Shown piece by piece: positions 21,261 to 32,089 of a DNA stretch of 64,000 bases. The notes below the pieces were generated by a model that was not told the origin of the DNA, ran no database searches, and saw nothing but the letters and a program-made list of their open reading frames with translations. The position numbers and the translations under genes are program-made. The stretch is from Nymphaea colorata (taxonomy: Eukaryota > Streptophyta > Magnoliopsida > Nymphaeales > Nymphaeaceae). The stretch spans positions 124,001 through 188,000 of the forward strand of contig NC_045149.1 in the NCBI RefSeq assembly GCF_008831285.2. The letters run 5' to 3'. Position 1 is the stretch's first letter. Every line of letters begins with the position of its first letter.

Positions 21261-24200
21261 TATCACACCCCAACCTTTTTGACCAACAAACACATTTTTT
21301 TTTCTAACATAAAGCATTGAAGTGTGACGACACAATATTTCAAAAAGGGAGCTATGTCATTCCAAACAATGGGGCGAACTTTCATTTATATAACAATTTC
21401 AATTCATACAAATTCACATCTATGTGCATGACAAAAATGCCCCAAACTATAACTTTGATGCCTAACAGAAATAAGACATCAAAAAGACCAAACCATGACG
21501 TGCCGGCACTACCAAAGACTCAAAACCTCCTCAGTAGGATGTGAGTGAAGCCATCTGATCAACCTACTGCCTTGGGTCTGCCAAAACCTGAAAAAGAAAT
21601 AACTGGAGGTTTAGCCTTCGCAGTATGGCAACAGGCCAGGAAAATCCCAAACCCTCTTAAGTAGGGCTCAAGTCTGAGAACAATCATACAAACAATCTAT
21701 CGTCATGTCGTGTCAGGGCATAGGCACATCATTTACCAAGAAAACCCTCAACATAGACCACAACATGAAAAGACCACTCAAGGGTCACAGTAACACAATC
21801 TCAATTACATGCAAGGCATGCTTAAACATTTCATTTCAATCATAGCATTCACATGTCCATCAATCACATACATTCGTTTACACACATTTCATTCACATAC
21901 TTTCATTTTCATTAGCTTTAGTGAATTGACAGTTCCTGTGGGTGCAAACACAGGTACGTGCACACCATGGGCAGCCCATAGCCGAGAGACAACCCCCGTG
22001 GTGGCCCATAATGGTATGGATCCATTCATCCGCTGCAGCAGTAGAGCACCCATCCATGGGTGTGTGAATTTCACGGAGAGATACTCAGCCTTCCCTAGGA
22101 CACCCAAGTTGGGAAGGCGGTAGCCCAACGCTCCAAGCACAACACACAACAGTACCCTGGGGCCTTGCACCGCCTGCGCTCTAAACAGGCGAGACCAGTA
22201 GCGAAAGCGGGACGTCTCCCAAATACATAGCCACATCCCACTGGCTTCTCACCTCTTATTCTTTCATTATTATCATTATAATAGCACAATCACAAAATGA
22301 TAGGCTAGCTCATGAGGTTGGTACACTTCATGAGTGCACCCACACCTCCTATTGCCTTCACACGAGGTCTACACATAACATTAATAGTCATAACTTGCTG
22401 TCATACAATACAGGTACAACTACCCTCAAGTTTCAATCAATTGCATTATTGCCCACACCAATACATATACAACAAATCACAACATTCACATCTTATCAAA
22501 CACATCAATCAGATCTTTCAAAACTTGACCAAATCCCGGAGAGTAGTCTCAATCCGTGATGGCTCGTAGCTGTCCTATGCAATTATCATTCTATGATGCT
22601 TTCTAATGCACAATCGGGGTCGAGGAGACACTCGACTCGATACCCCACCTCATCTGTCCTAAACAGTTATCAATTCTAGGATGCACATGCAAATGCGTAA
22701 TAGTTTTCAAAACAAGCTTCTAATAGCTTTCCAAAACAGAACTTGTCACATGACAAATCATTCACAATCGCAGACATCAGTCACACCTTTCAAAACTTAG
22801 CCAAACCATAGAGAGTAGTCTCGATCCTTGCTTGGCTCGTATCTGTCCTAGACAATTATCATTCTAGGATACTTTCTAATGCATAATTGTGGTCGAGGAG
22901 ATACTCGACTCGATACCCCACCTCATCTGTCCTAAACAGTTAGCAATTCTAACATGCACATGCAAATGCGTAACATTTTCAAAACATGCTTCTCATAGCC
23001 TTTCAAAACAAATTATATCATATATCAAACAATTTGCACGCATACACACATTCATTCACAAAACAATCCATCAATCACATCACAATCCTAGGGTCCCATG
23101 ATCATAGGAACACACATTCACACAATTGCCCATGCAGGGATTTGCTTGGAATGCCGCCATACCTATCGCGCGCCCACTAAACACCTCAAACTACGACCCA
23201 CATTGCTCAAGGCCTACTTGACGTGCCCGGTGTACCTGCAAATATAACCAAATGGTAAGTTCTCTACTCGTTTCGCTTACAATCGATACAAATCTGAAAA
23301 TACCATCATCGAGGCATGTCTTCGCCTCAAATGGGTGTCGACCCACGAAGCCCTCCAAAAAGGGTCTTTTCCCACCCCTCGAGGTTGCCACCAATGATTA
23401 GAACTCAAACTTATATTCGACTTATCACATGTGTGATTCTCACTTGTTTTTCATAGTTGAGGCGTCTTCCCCACCATTAAGATTCTCAACATACAACGCA
23501 TATGTACATCAATAGAAGCATACTTCCCAAGCTTGCTAAAACAGTTCTAAACCTTCACCACAACATCACAATCTCTACCATGCTTCCCTATTGCTTCAAA
23601 GATCAACACACCATGCTAGAAAAACACTTATACACATAGATCCTCGTCCGTCTCAAAATGGGCATAAACTTCCCCAAAATAATAACATCTCTAGCATGCC
23701 TTCTAAAACATCAATTTTTAATTCTAGCAAGCTCAAACAATAATTATACATGCTCTAACAAAAAATATTCGACAATTTAGGTTTCATTTAGCCTTGCCCA
23801 CCCCAAATTTAGTGTCCAAACTGCTGCAATGTTCTTGGCAGCCGCCTCAAGCGTTCGATCAAGTGCCAAAGCCCAAAATTGATCGCTGTCACCACCACTA
23901 ACACCTTCTAGTCGCTGTTATGAGGAAAAGAACACGTCCCCCAAACTGGAATCCTATCAAACAATGATAAAATCAGTGAGGAAGATTGCTCGGTTGGGAA
24001 AATGGGAAAAACAATCAGAAAATGGGGAGAGAAAGCTCAAGTAGGGAGCGTGTGGGCAGGGAGAGGCGCTGACAGAGGGAGACAGACAGAGAGAGGGTTC
24101 GAACAGAAATGGGAAAACGGCAGAGAGGGTGAGGGGCATGAGAAAGGAGAAGAAAACGTGAGGGTGAAAGTGAGTGAGGAAAGGGACCGTGTGAGAGGGA

Positions 24201-24540
24201 GCTAGCGGAAAGAGAAAAGAGAGTGGCGAGAGAGAGAAAGAGAGAACGTGTGGCAGAGAGGGCAAGGGAGCATGGGAGTGGCGGAGAAGAGCACGAGAGA
24301 GAGTGTTTACCCAAGCGCCGCCGCAGCCACCGCTGTCACCACCGTCGCCGCTGCTCAAACCTCCGCCTTCTTCTTCTCTGCGTTGCGGTCGTAGCTCAGG
24401 GAGAGTCGAAGAGGGGAAACGAGGGAGAAGTGGGAAAGACGAGGGAGGAGAGGGCGACATCGGGACCCTCTTGCGCGTGGAGATCGGGTCCGGCTCTGGA
24501 CCCACTCCAACCCCACCTGAAACATGAAACGAGCGTTACA
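21261..24540 (-). repeat. complete 3' LTR of Tekay/Del-like chromovirus (copy B, 3280 bp)
   Basis: On the minus strand the LTR begins TGTAACGCTCG immediately after a polypurine tract and integrase-chromodomain coding sequence, and ends GGTTGGGGTGTGATA (the other copy ends in the canonical TGACA). The length of about 3.3 kb agrees with known Tekay/Del LTRs. It contains a roughly 205-bp segment present twice (22533-22735 and 22805-23010) and a GA-rich block near 24000-24300 where Ser/Leu-rich or Arg-rich frames are artefacts. Bases 22227-24540 align to 3124-5299, and 21261-22600 to 28532-29678. Confidence 0.88.
22533..23010. repeat. internal duplication in LTR copy B (period about 272 bp)
   Basis: Both segments contain ACTCGACTCGATACCCCACC, CATCTGTCCTAAACAGTTA and ATGCACATGCAAATGCGTAA. 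Copy A (3400-3600) has this block only once, so this is a copy-specific expansion. Confidence 0.85.
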
Positions 24541-24553
24541 TCCTACCCTCCTT
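24541..24553 (-). other. gypsy polypurine tract
   Basis: The minus strand reads AAGGAGGGTAGGA directly before the LTR start TGTAACG; it follows the common gypsy 3' pol end with AAATTTCGAGGACGAAATTT. This fixes the element orientation as minus. Confidence 0.85.
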
Positions 24554-24599
24554 AAATGAAATTTCGTCCTCGAAATTTAGATCATACCTCAATGCAAAA

Positions 24600-25470
24600 A
24601 TAAAAGTGGGTACTTCTTCCGTATATCCTCCTCGAGTTCCCACGTGCTTTCCTTCAGCCCATGGTGTTGTCATTCCACTTTCACTCAAGAAATCCTTTTC
24701 GTGCGAAGCACTTACTCTCTTTGATCTACTATTCTAATAGGTTTTTCTTTCATTGTCAAATCATCTTGCACTTGAATACCTTGAAAGTCAATCACATGCG
24801 TAGGATCTGGTATGTACTTTCGAAGTATGGAAGCATGGAAAACATCATGTACATGACTCAAGTTGGGTGGTAGTGCCAACCTGTACACCACCTCTCCAAT
24901 CTTCTCTTAGATCTCAAACGGTCCAACGAACCTTGGACTCAACTTTCCCTTAACACCAAATCGAAAAACACCTTTAGTAGGTGAAATCTTCAAGAACACA
25001 TGACCACCAACCTCAAAAGCCAACTCTCTACGTCGAATGTCGGCATAGCTTCTCTGTCTACTCTGAGCAGTCAACAACTTTTTCCTTATCAATTGCACTT
25101 GATCGGTGTAGTGATGTAATACTAAAGGGTTTTCAATCTTGTCATCGCCCAAATCGGTCCAAAAAGCTGGCGATCTGCACGGCCTTCCATACAAAGCCTC
25201 AAAAGGTGTCATCCCAATACTAGAATGGTAATTGTTATTATACGCAAATTCTGTCAATTTCACATGTTTGTCATATTCTCCTTTCCACTCTAAGACACAT
25301 GCACGCAACATACTCTCTAAGGTTTGAATGGTCTTCTCAGATTTCCCATCAGTTTGGGGGTGGAACGTTGTGCTCAGCTTAAGCTTGGTACCCAATGCCT
25401 TTTGCAATTACCCCCAAAACCTAGAGGTAAAACGTGGATCTCGATCAGTGATGATGGACTTTTGCAATTG
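24600..25470 (-). pseudogene. gypsy integrase C-terminal part with chromodomain
   Basis: The minus strand encodes SIITDRDPRFTSRFW (second catalytic Asp), then LSTTFHPQTDGKSEKTIQTL (catalytic Glu), EALYGRPCRSPAFW, KLSPRFVGPFEI and a chromodomain-like tail (VKVEWQHHGLKESTWE). Integrases with this tail belong to chromoviruses, which target heterochromatin. A stop replaces the codon after RFWG (near 25410), another follows GPFEI, and a further stop interrupts the chromodomain. It is inactive as it stands. Confidence 0.85.
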
Positions 25471-25474
25471 CCTC

Positions 25475-27250
25475 TGGATGCGCAGTGACAGTCGATGAAA
25501 CTCTACCGTGTAATCCACTACAGTTCTAGAGCCCTGACGAAGATTGAGGTACTCCTTGTAGGCCCTCTCAACATGGTCCGAAGGTACAAACTTGGCCTAC
25601 ATCAGCCTCTGCATCTCGGCCCAAGCCTGTAGGGGTCGCTGACCACGTCGCTCATACGATCTCTGAAGCTCAAACCACCTTGTCTATGCAAGCCCACGCA
25701 GTCTAGTCGCAGCAAGTGGCACTCTGTGATGCTCCTCCACCTGGTGGTAGTCGAAGAAAAACTGGACTGCATATGCCCAGTCAAAGTACTCTTGTGCGTC
25801 GAATTGCCCAACAAACTCCGGAAGGTCCAACCTCACCCCATATCTGGTGGGGCGATTTGGACAATCAGCGGTACACCTGTGTCGATGGTCAACTAGTCCT
25901 GTTGGATGCGCACGCCAAAACTGGAAGGGGACCCATCCGCTGACACCTCTGTGGTGGAGCATGCGGTAGGGGCGGCTCCGTGACTGCACCTGCATAAAAT
26001 CAAACTGGATCTGGGGCCTGGGTCACATGGACAGTCGGATAGGGATATGGGTATGCATTTGGGAATGGATATGGGGCCTGAAAATGATTCACATGTGGAT
26101 TTGGGTATGGGTTTGTGGACGGATTTGGATAGGGGTTTGGATAAAGGTTTGGGTTGGACTGGGCTTGGATCGGGTTTGCTCCTAAACCATTCGTCGGACC
26201 CAGAGTGGTTTGGGTTGGATTATGGATCGAGTTTTGTGGATAGAAGGCTAGATTTGAACTCGATCCAGAATCCGTAAGAAAATGGATCTGGTTTTGATCT
26301 GGTCTAGGAAACAAAATGGGAGGGTTCCGGGTCCGAGTATGGTCTTGGTTGGGTCTTGGTGCAGGTTCAAGGCTAGAATTATAGGTCTGGATCAGATTTG
26401 GGGACATTAACGGATCTAAACCGGGTTGAAAAGGGGTATTCATGTAACTTGGGCCCGGATTCGGACCCATATACCCATGAGTCGGGTGGTATGGATTCGA
26501 ATCGAGGTCACATCTTGATGGTGGGTGAACTGGTCTCATGACAGACCGGCTCGACCCGTCGAGCCGCTCGAAAGAAGTTGAGCGGTCGGCGGTGGTGGGC
26601 GGCTCTCCCTCGGGCCACGTTCTGTAGTGGGAGGTGGGGCGACGGGCGACGGGCGGCGGCCGGTCGGACGGTGGCGCCCCAGATTTTGCCCCTCTGAAAA
26701 CGCTGAGCAGTCGGCAACGTTCCTTATTCCACCACCGACCGACAAAGTCACTTCTCCCTGTGCGCCGGGCGGACCCAATGTCGGCAGCGCGCCCATCGTA
26801 GGACATTGTGTCTTCATCTTCTCTCTGGTGGGTAGACCCACGAAGGATGACGTTCCTGCTTGACGACAGGAGGAGGGCGCAGCTTGATCTCCTCCTCCTA
26901 GGAACGAAAGCAGGGGAGCTCCAGCAGAGATTTTTTGCGTTGGGTCTGCTACATCCACCGGCAACAAGGCTTCGGCTGGAACCGCTTCCCTCAGGACGTG
27001 CCTGGCTTCGTTTGCAGCAGGTAACGCTTGGTAGCCTTGTGTGTTAATTTGTGAGTAGTGCAGAAACGAGCACAACATTCCTTTGAACTCATCCAGCCTT
27101 TCGTCCATTCTCCTGGTTACAACAGCAAAGTCTCGCCTGATGTGGGCGATCTCAAATCCATGTTTTTGCCAAAGTCTGTTGTACATTTTCTTGATTTTCC
27201 TCTTCCATTTGCACAATTTCTGTTTGATTTTTCTCAGTTACATTTGATGT
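25475..27250 (-). pseudogene. gypsy gag joined directly to integrase by internal deletion
   Basis: The minus strand from about 27216 starts a gag N-terminus with a helical segment (FAVVTRRMDERLDEFKGML), passes through a Pro/Asn/Tyr-rich region with repeats such as NPYPNP (26000-26250) and the capsid (RLDLPEFVGQFDAQEYF, VPLAATRLRGLA), then runs at 25470 straight into integrase (LQKSIITDRD). Protease, RT and RNase H are deleted. The frame changes at least twice (near 26540-26800 and 25600). The capsid part is homologous to 20765-21220. No PBS or 5' LTR was found to the right. Confidence 0.8.
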
Positions 27251-27299
27251 AAGCTCAGTAACCCCATTGTCAACTTAGCGGAAACGCATCGAAGGTCTG

Positions 27300-28531
27300 G
27301 TTTTTTTGGTGCTTTTGTTGCGACTTTTTCGTCCTTTGGTGGTCCTTTTGGGTAGTAGCTGAAAATTAGCCGAGATGATGCAGCAACTCATCAACCCTGC
27401 TCACTGGTTGCATGAAAAAACGGTTTCATTGGAATCTTGATTTTAAAATTGGTTTACTAAACAGTGACTTCGAATTCAATCTTATTGTTTTTATGCTATG
27501 TATCGCTCACACACTAGAGAACCGCCTTATTGAGCATCTGAAAGAACTCTTCTTCATTGCTGCTTCATCTTGAACCTTTTCTTGCTTATAACGATTTACT
27601 TCAAAATAGATACATGTAGATCTACATCTTGTCAACTTAGCTCTGTGCACCATTTTCTTTCTTTTTCATCTATAACGTTGGAGGAGAAGTGGTGTTAGGG
27701 GCCCAGGGGGGATGGGACAACAGTAGATTGTTTTTGGTGGTTTACAGAATGATACAGAACAAGGAAAAAACCTTGTCTTTTGTGTGCATGCTCAGCATGT
27801 TTGCATGCATCTGCAGATGCAACATATCTCCTTTAGCATTGCTGCATGCCATGCTAACTTATGATTTATGTTGTGAGTACACCCTATTGTCAACACACTA
27901 CCCCAGTGATGACCCTTAACTTTTTACTCCTGCAATACATATTTGTTTTTCTTTACTTTATATATCCTTCAGTTTGTTTAGATTTCATTAAGGAAGCAAT
28001 CAAATATGTCCTGCAAGTAGCAAATGGCACGTGTGATCAATATCTATGAATGGTTAAGATTATGTTCTTATACTAATCGCTGTTAACATGTTAAAGGTGC
28101 TTTGGAGAGTTCTCTCCTACGTGCAAGTTGATGACTTTTCCAGGAAGGATTGAAACATTAGTAAAATATGGTTAAAATTTGATTATTAAAAAACTGTGTG
28201 GTCTAGGATATGTTTAAAAAAGAATGGAAAAATGAGGCTATATGTTTTTCTAGTCTGAGGTGGTTTTTAAGTTCTTCAGTAGATATTCTTGAATGGTGAG
28301 GCTTCATAACTGAATGAGATTCCTTACTATAGAGATTAAATCATGAGCTCTTTGGCTGTAACGATTCAACCTCTTGATTCTATAGGTCTGTCATCATTTT
28401 TTTTAATGTCAAATTAATAAATGCTTGCTGATATTACGGTCACATTCTTCTGGAGTTTTAGAGAAGTTTACTTCTATGGCTTTGCATTTCTGTCAATGGG
28501 TGATGCTACTGTGCTTATTACAAAGTTTCTG
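27300..28531. other. unassigned sequence between gypsy pieces
   Basis: No domain recognised on either strand; short frames only. It lacks the primer site expected if 28532-29678 were the 5' LTR of the element to the left, so at least part may be older host DNA. Confidence 0.5.
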
Positions 28532-29678
28532 TGTCACACCCCAACCCTTTCGACCCTCAAAAGAATTTTTTTTTCTTAACATAAGACATTGAGGTGCGAC
28601 GACACAATAATTCAAAATGAGATGAGCCAAACAATTCAAAACCATGGAACAAACTTTCCATTATATAATAATTTCAGTTCATCTGTACACATGACAAAAA
28701 TACCCCAAAATCACAACATTGATGCCTAACAAAAACAATGTATCAATAAAACCAAAACAAGACGCGCCGGGCACTACAGTTCACCCAAAACCTCCCCAGA
28801 AAGATGTGAGTGAAGCCACCTTATCAACCTGCTGCCTCGGATCCACGAAAACCTGAAAAAAAAAAACATCTGAAGGCTTAGCCTTCGCAGTATGGTAACA
28901 ATCCAAAAAAATCCCTAAACCTCTAAGGTAAGGGCTCAGATATGAACTAATCACAAATCACATACAACTATGTATAACATATCATTCTCATTTTTATCAT
29001 CTACATTAACTTTAGTGAATCGACAGTTCCTGTGGATACAAAACACAGGCACGTGCACACTGCGGGCGGCCTACAGCCGGGAGACAACCCTCATGGTGGC
29101 CCAAATCGATATGGATCAATTTACGCTGCAGCGGTAGAGCACTCATCCATGGATGTGTGAATTCCAAGGAGAGATACTCAGCCTTCCCTAGGACACCCAG
29201 GTTGGGAAGGCGGTAGCCCAACGCTCCAAGCACAACAGTACCCTGGGGCCTTGCACCGCCTGCGCTCCGAACAGGCAAGACCAGTGGCGAAAGCGGGACG
29301 TTTTCCAAACACATTGCCACAACCCACTGGCATCTCATCTCTTATTATTTCTTATTTAACATTATGAAAACACAATCACAAGATGACCAGCTAGTTCATG
29401 AAGTTGGTTCACTCCACAAGTGCACTCATACCTCCAAATGCCTCCACATGAGGGCTACATATATAATTAACATTCTTAACTAGCCGTCATAGCAATACGG
29501 GTACAACTACCCTTCAATTTCATTCATTTGTATTATGCCCAAGGCAATGCATACAAAACATTACAACATTCACATCACTTATCACATCAATCATATCTTT
29601 CAAAACTTAGCCAAACCACAGTGAGTAGTCTCGATCCGTGATTGGCTCGTAGCTGTCCTATACAATTATCATTCTATG
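28532..29678 (-). repeat. truncated gypsy LTR, same family (copy C)
   Basis: It starts on the plus strand TGTCACACCCCAACC (the LTR 3' end on minus) and is collinear with 21261-22600, including the CGGGAGACAACCC region and the block GGTTGGGAAGGCGGTAGCCC. Homology stops abruptly after TATCATTCTATGA near 29678. The flanking sequence at 28531 on the minus strand is not a primer site, so this is the end of a 3' or solo LTR. Confidence 0.85.
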
Positions 29679-29831
29679 AAATGCTGCAAACTTAATATGT
29701 GACTGATATAGTACAAACTTAATATGTGAGGTCACTCATGGCAGTGGATATGGGTTGGTGTGTAACTCAATGTTTCTTATTTCTAAATATTTGCTTGACA
29801 TAGAAATGTGTGAATGTGTGAAAGTATCCAC

Positions 29832-30055
29832 GACTCAAAAACATTTAGCTTCTTAATAGTTTTGTTTCTTAACATCTTTGGTAAAGTTTAATGGCTGCAA
29901 AATATCATACTTTCATGCTATTTTTGTCGTAGTAGTTGGAGGAGCATTCAATTCAAATACTACTAAAATAGCATGAAAAACTAGTATTTGTGGCAATTAA
30001 AATTTACCAAGGATGTTAGATATGAAACTATTAAGAAGCTAAATGTTTTTGAGTC
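29832..30055. repeat. 224-bp foldback (hairpin-forming) element
   Basis: The left arm starting GACTCAAAAACATTTAGCTT is the reverse complement of the right arm ending AAGCTAAATGTTTTTGAGTC. The outer 31 bases pair perfectly and pairing continues with few mismatches nearly to the centre, including AACATC(T/C)TTGGTAAA and TTCATGCTATTTT. It could be a foldback MITE or the template of a long hairpin RNA. No clear target duplication is visible. Confidence 0.85.
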
Positions 30056-30283
30056 AACGTGACAAAAAAAATAAATAAATAAAAGCACCCAAAATAAATT
30101 TAAAGAAAAGAAAGTGTTGAGATTGCTAACATTAGTCGAGTCATATTGAGACAGTTGACCGGAAGCCCAAAGCTTTCTAGAAGGAGGTCGAAATATGATG
30201 GATATCTGAATTATTGGGTCCATGTTATGGATATTTTAATTCTTGCCACCAATTCTCGATAGAAATGTTTGCAAGACATATTT

Positions 30284-31208
30284 CACTACAAAATTCATTT
30301 TGCAAAATTCATTTTTGAAGGCGAATTGTTTGTTTGTTTTCTTACTTGAATTGAGCAGGAGCTGTTTGTTATTGGTGATCAAAGAGAGACTCTCCTTGCC
30401 TTCATTGTGGGGGAAAACCTTATGCAATCTGCTGTAGATGGGAGAGTTAGCGAAAATAGCAAACAAAGTATTTCCATTCCCTCATTTCAAGTTGTTAGAA
30501 TCGAAGATGGTCTTATTCTCGTATCGTTGGTGACACTCCAGAAGTGAGCAACAATCGCTTGTGGCTCTACGTCAAGGATGTTCTAGGGAGTGAGGACTCT
30601 TACAAAAAGTATCTTTGGCCTGTTAAGACCATCAGCGCCGCCCCCCACTCCCCACACTCTCGTTTCTACTAATAGCGATAGAATCTTGTGGGAGGCGAAA
30701 TAAAATTTGGCATAATGTGTTAATATTGTTAAAGTCAAAGGTGTGCCTGCTTCTTGGATGAGGGACGGCTACCCAACAGCATTCTTCACACTCTACATTG
30801 CCCAAAACTCATTCTCACGTAGTGGAGGCAAGCCATTTATTTTTTGAATGCCCAGTTGCAAGCATTCCATTTCCTTTGATGCCCATTCAACGATTGTGGA
30901 TGTTACCCTTAACTGACGGATGATGCAAACGACAAAGGTCTCAGGATTGAAGCTCATTCACAATCATCACTTGTCTTAAAGGCGGTTGCTAGCTCTAGAT
31001 CAAGGTGAAATTGGCATCAGAGAAGAGGTAATGGATAACATACGTGAATTGCTGCTTGTTTCAATCATCGGACATGCTTAAAACGCCTTGACGGCATTTT
31101 CAATTTAATAAAATGGGAGGGGATCGATACCTTGGATGTCATCACCCCTTGGATGAGTCACATGTCAAGCGCACCTGTTGGCTAAAATTTACAGAATATT
31201 TTGTAGTG
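30284..31208. mobile_element. CACTA-like terminal repeats enclosing about 925 bp
   Basis: CACTACAAAATTCATTTTG begins at 30284 and AATATTTTGTAGTG ends at 31208, giving an 11-bp inverted pair CACTACAAAAT, the usual En/Spm (CACTA) terminus. Flanking trinucleotides (TTT and AAT) do not match as a target duplication. I found no transposase inside; it would be a non-autonomous or decayed copy. Confidence 0.5.
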
Positions 31209-31440
31209 AATCGTCCATGGCTATAGCGGTGACAGTAATGACTGATATACAAAGCAACAGGGTGATTTCTTCGCCGTTGTAAGTCTATAGCGATGGCTTT
31301 CTTTGTCGGAATGCCTCCACCGGTGATGAAATCACCGGTAACATTGAAAGGGATACAGTGGGGAACCTAATCACCGCAATACATTTAATTAACTATAGGT
31401 GACAAGCTTCACCGTTGTATGTCTATACCGGTGAATATTG
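31209..31440. repeat. cluster of CACTA-type subterminal motifs
   Basis: Repeated CTATAGCGGTGA / CACCGGTGAT / CTATAGGTGA / CTATACCGGTGA motifs in both orientations, including ACCGGTGA...TCACCGGT at 31320-31341. Such arrays are typical of CACTA element ends, yet they lie just outside the terminal pair ending at 31208, suggesting a second, overlapping relic. Confidence 0.45.
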
Positions 31441-31689
31441 TCTTTGCTCTTTCCTTTTTAACACATTAAGTTACTAATTATGCGTCTCACAATTGCTAGG
31501 GAAAACTGAGCAGGATGCTCAACCTCTGAAGAACAAAGAATCAACACATTAATTTGTCTTTTCCTTTGCTTTCTATTGGGTATTTGGCTTAATTTGGTTC
31601 TTTTTCTTGGCTTTTTTTTTCAAGATTCTCAGCGAAGCTTTGCTTGGCAAGTAAAAATGAGGTAACCTGTTTTATGTTGCTGATATCCA

Positions 31690-32085
31690 TCAGCAGCAAA
31701 AGATTGGCACTCCAATTCCTGCAGCTGGGAAAGCTATTATTGATGTTGGAGTAGATGGAATAATTGTTTCGAATCATGGTGGTCACCAACTTGACTGTGC
31801 ACCTGATGCAATTTCTGCCCTTGAGGAGGTAACATTGATTCACCTCAAATAATTCTGAAATTGCTATTTCTTCACAAAGACAAGCTTTTCTTTTTCCTTC
31901 TCAAAACGGATTGCAAGAAATCTTTTATCATTTTCGTCGTTCCCCTGATAAGTTGTTGACACATTTGAGAGATGCTTGATTCCCCTCCTCGTTGGTCTTC
32001 TTATTTGAAGCATAGGTTGTTCAAGCTGTTGCTCTTAAAGTTCATGTTCTGCTGATGGAGGAATTAGGCATGGGACATCCGCCAT
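31690..32085 (+). pseudogene. glycolate oxidase / 2-hydroxy-acid oxidase exon remnants
   Basis: The family comprises peroxisomal FMN-dependent oxidases of glycolate and related acids. Exon 1, about 31725 to 31829, encodes VDGIIVSNHGGHQLD and AISALEE and is followed by GTAACA. After an intron, exon 2 from 32016 encodes [13 protein letters not shown], then in another frame [11 protein letters not shown]. One base is missing between VLL and DGG. In the active-site motif SNHGGRQLDY the Arg is His and the Tyr is Cys here. With the shift, the substitutions and no other exons, this is a relic that kept its intron, so it is not a processed copy. Confidence 0.75.
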
Positions 32086-32089
32086 GCTG

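Noticed and set aside
21889-22289. Minus-strand frame also seen at 29012-29338
   Set aside because: Its conservation is explained by LTR homology; it has no domain and its ends differ between copies.
28508-28531. Primer site expected if LTR copy C were a 5' LTR for the element at 24541-27250
   Set aside because: The sequence next to its inner end does not resemble TGGTATCAGAG, so the two were not joined into one element.
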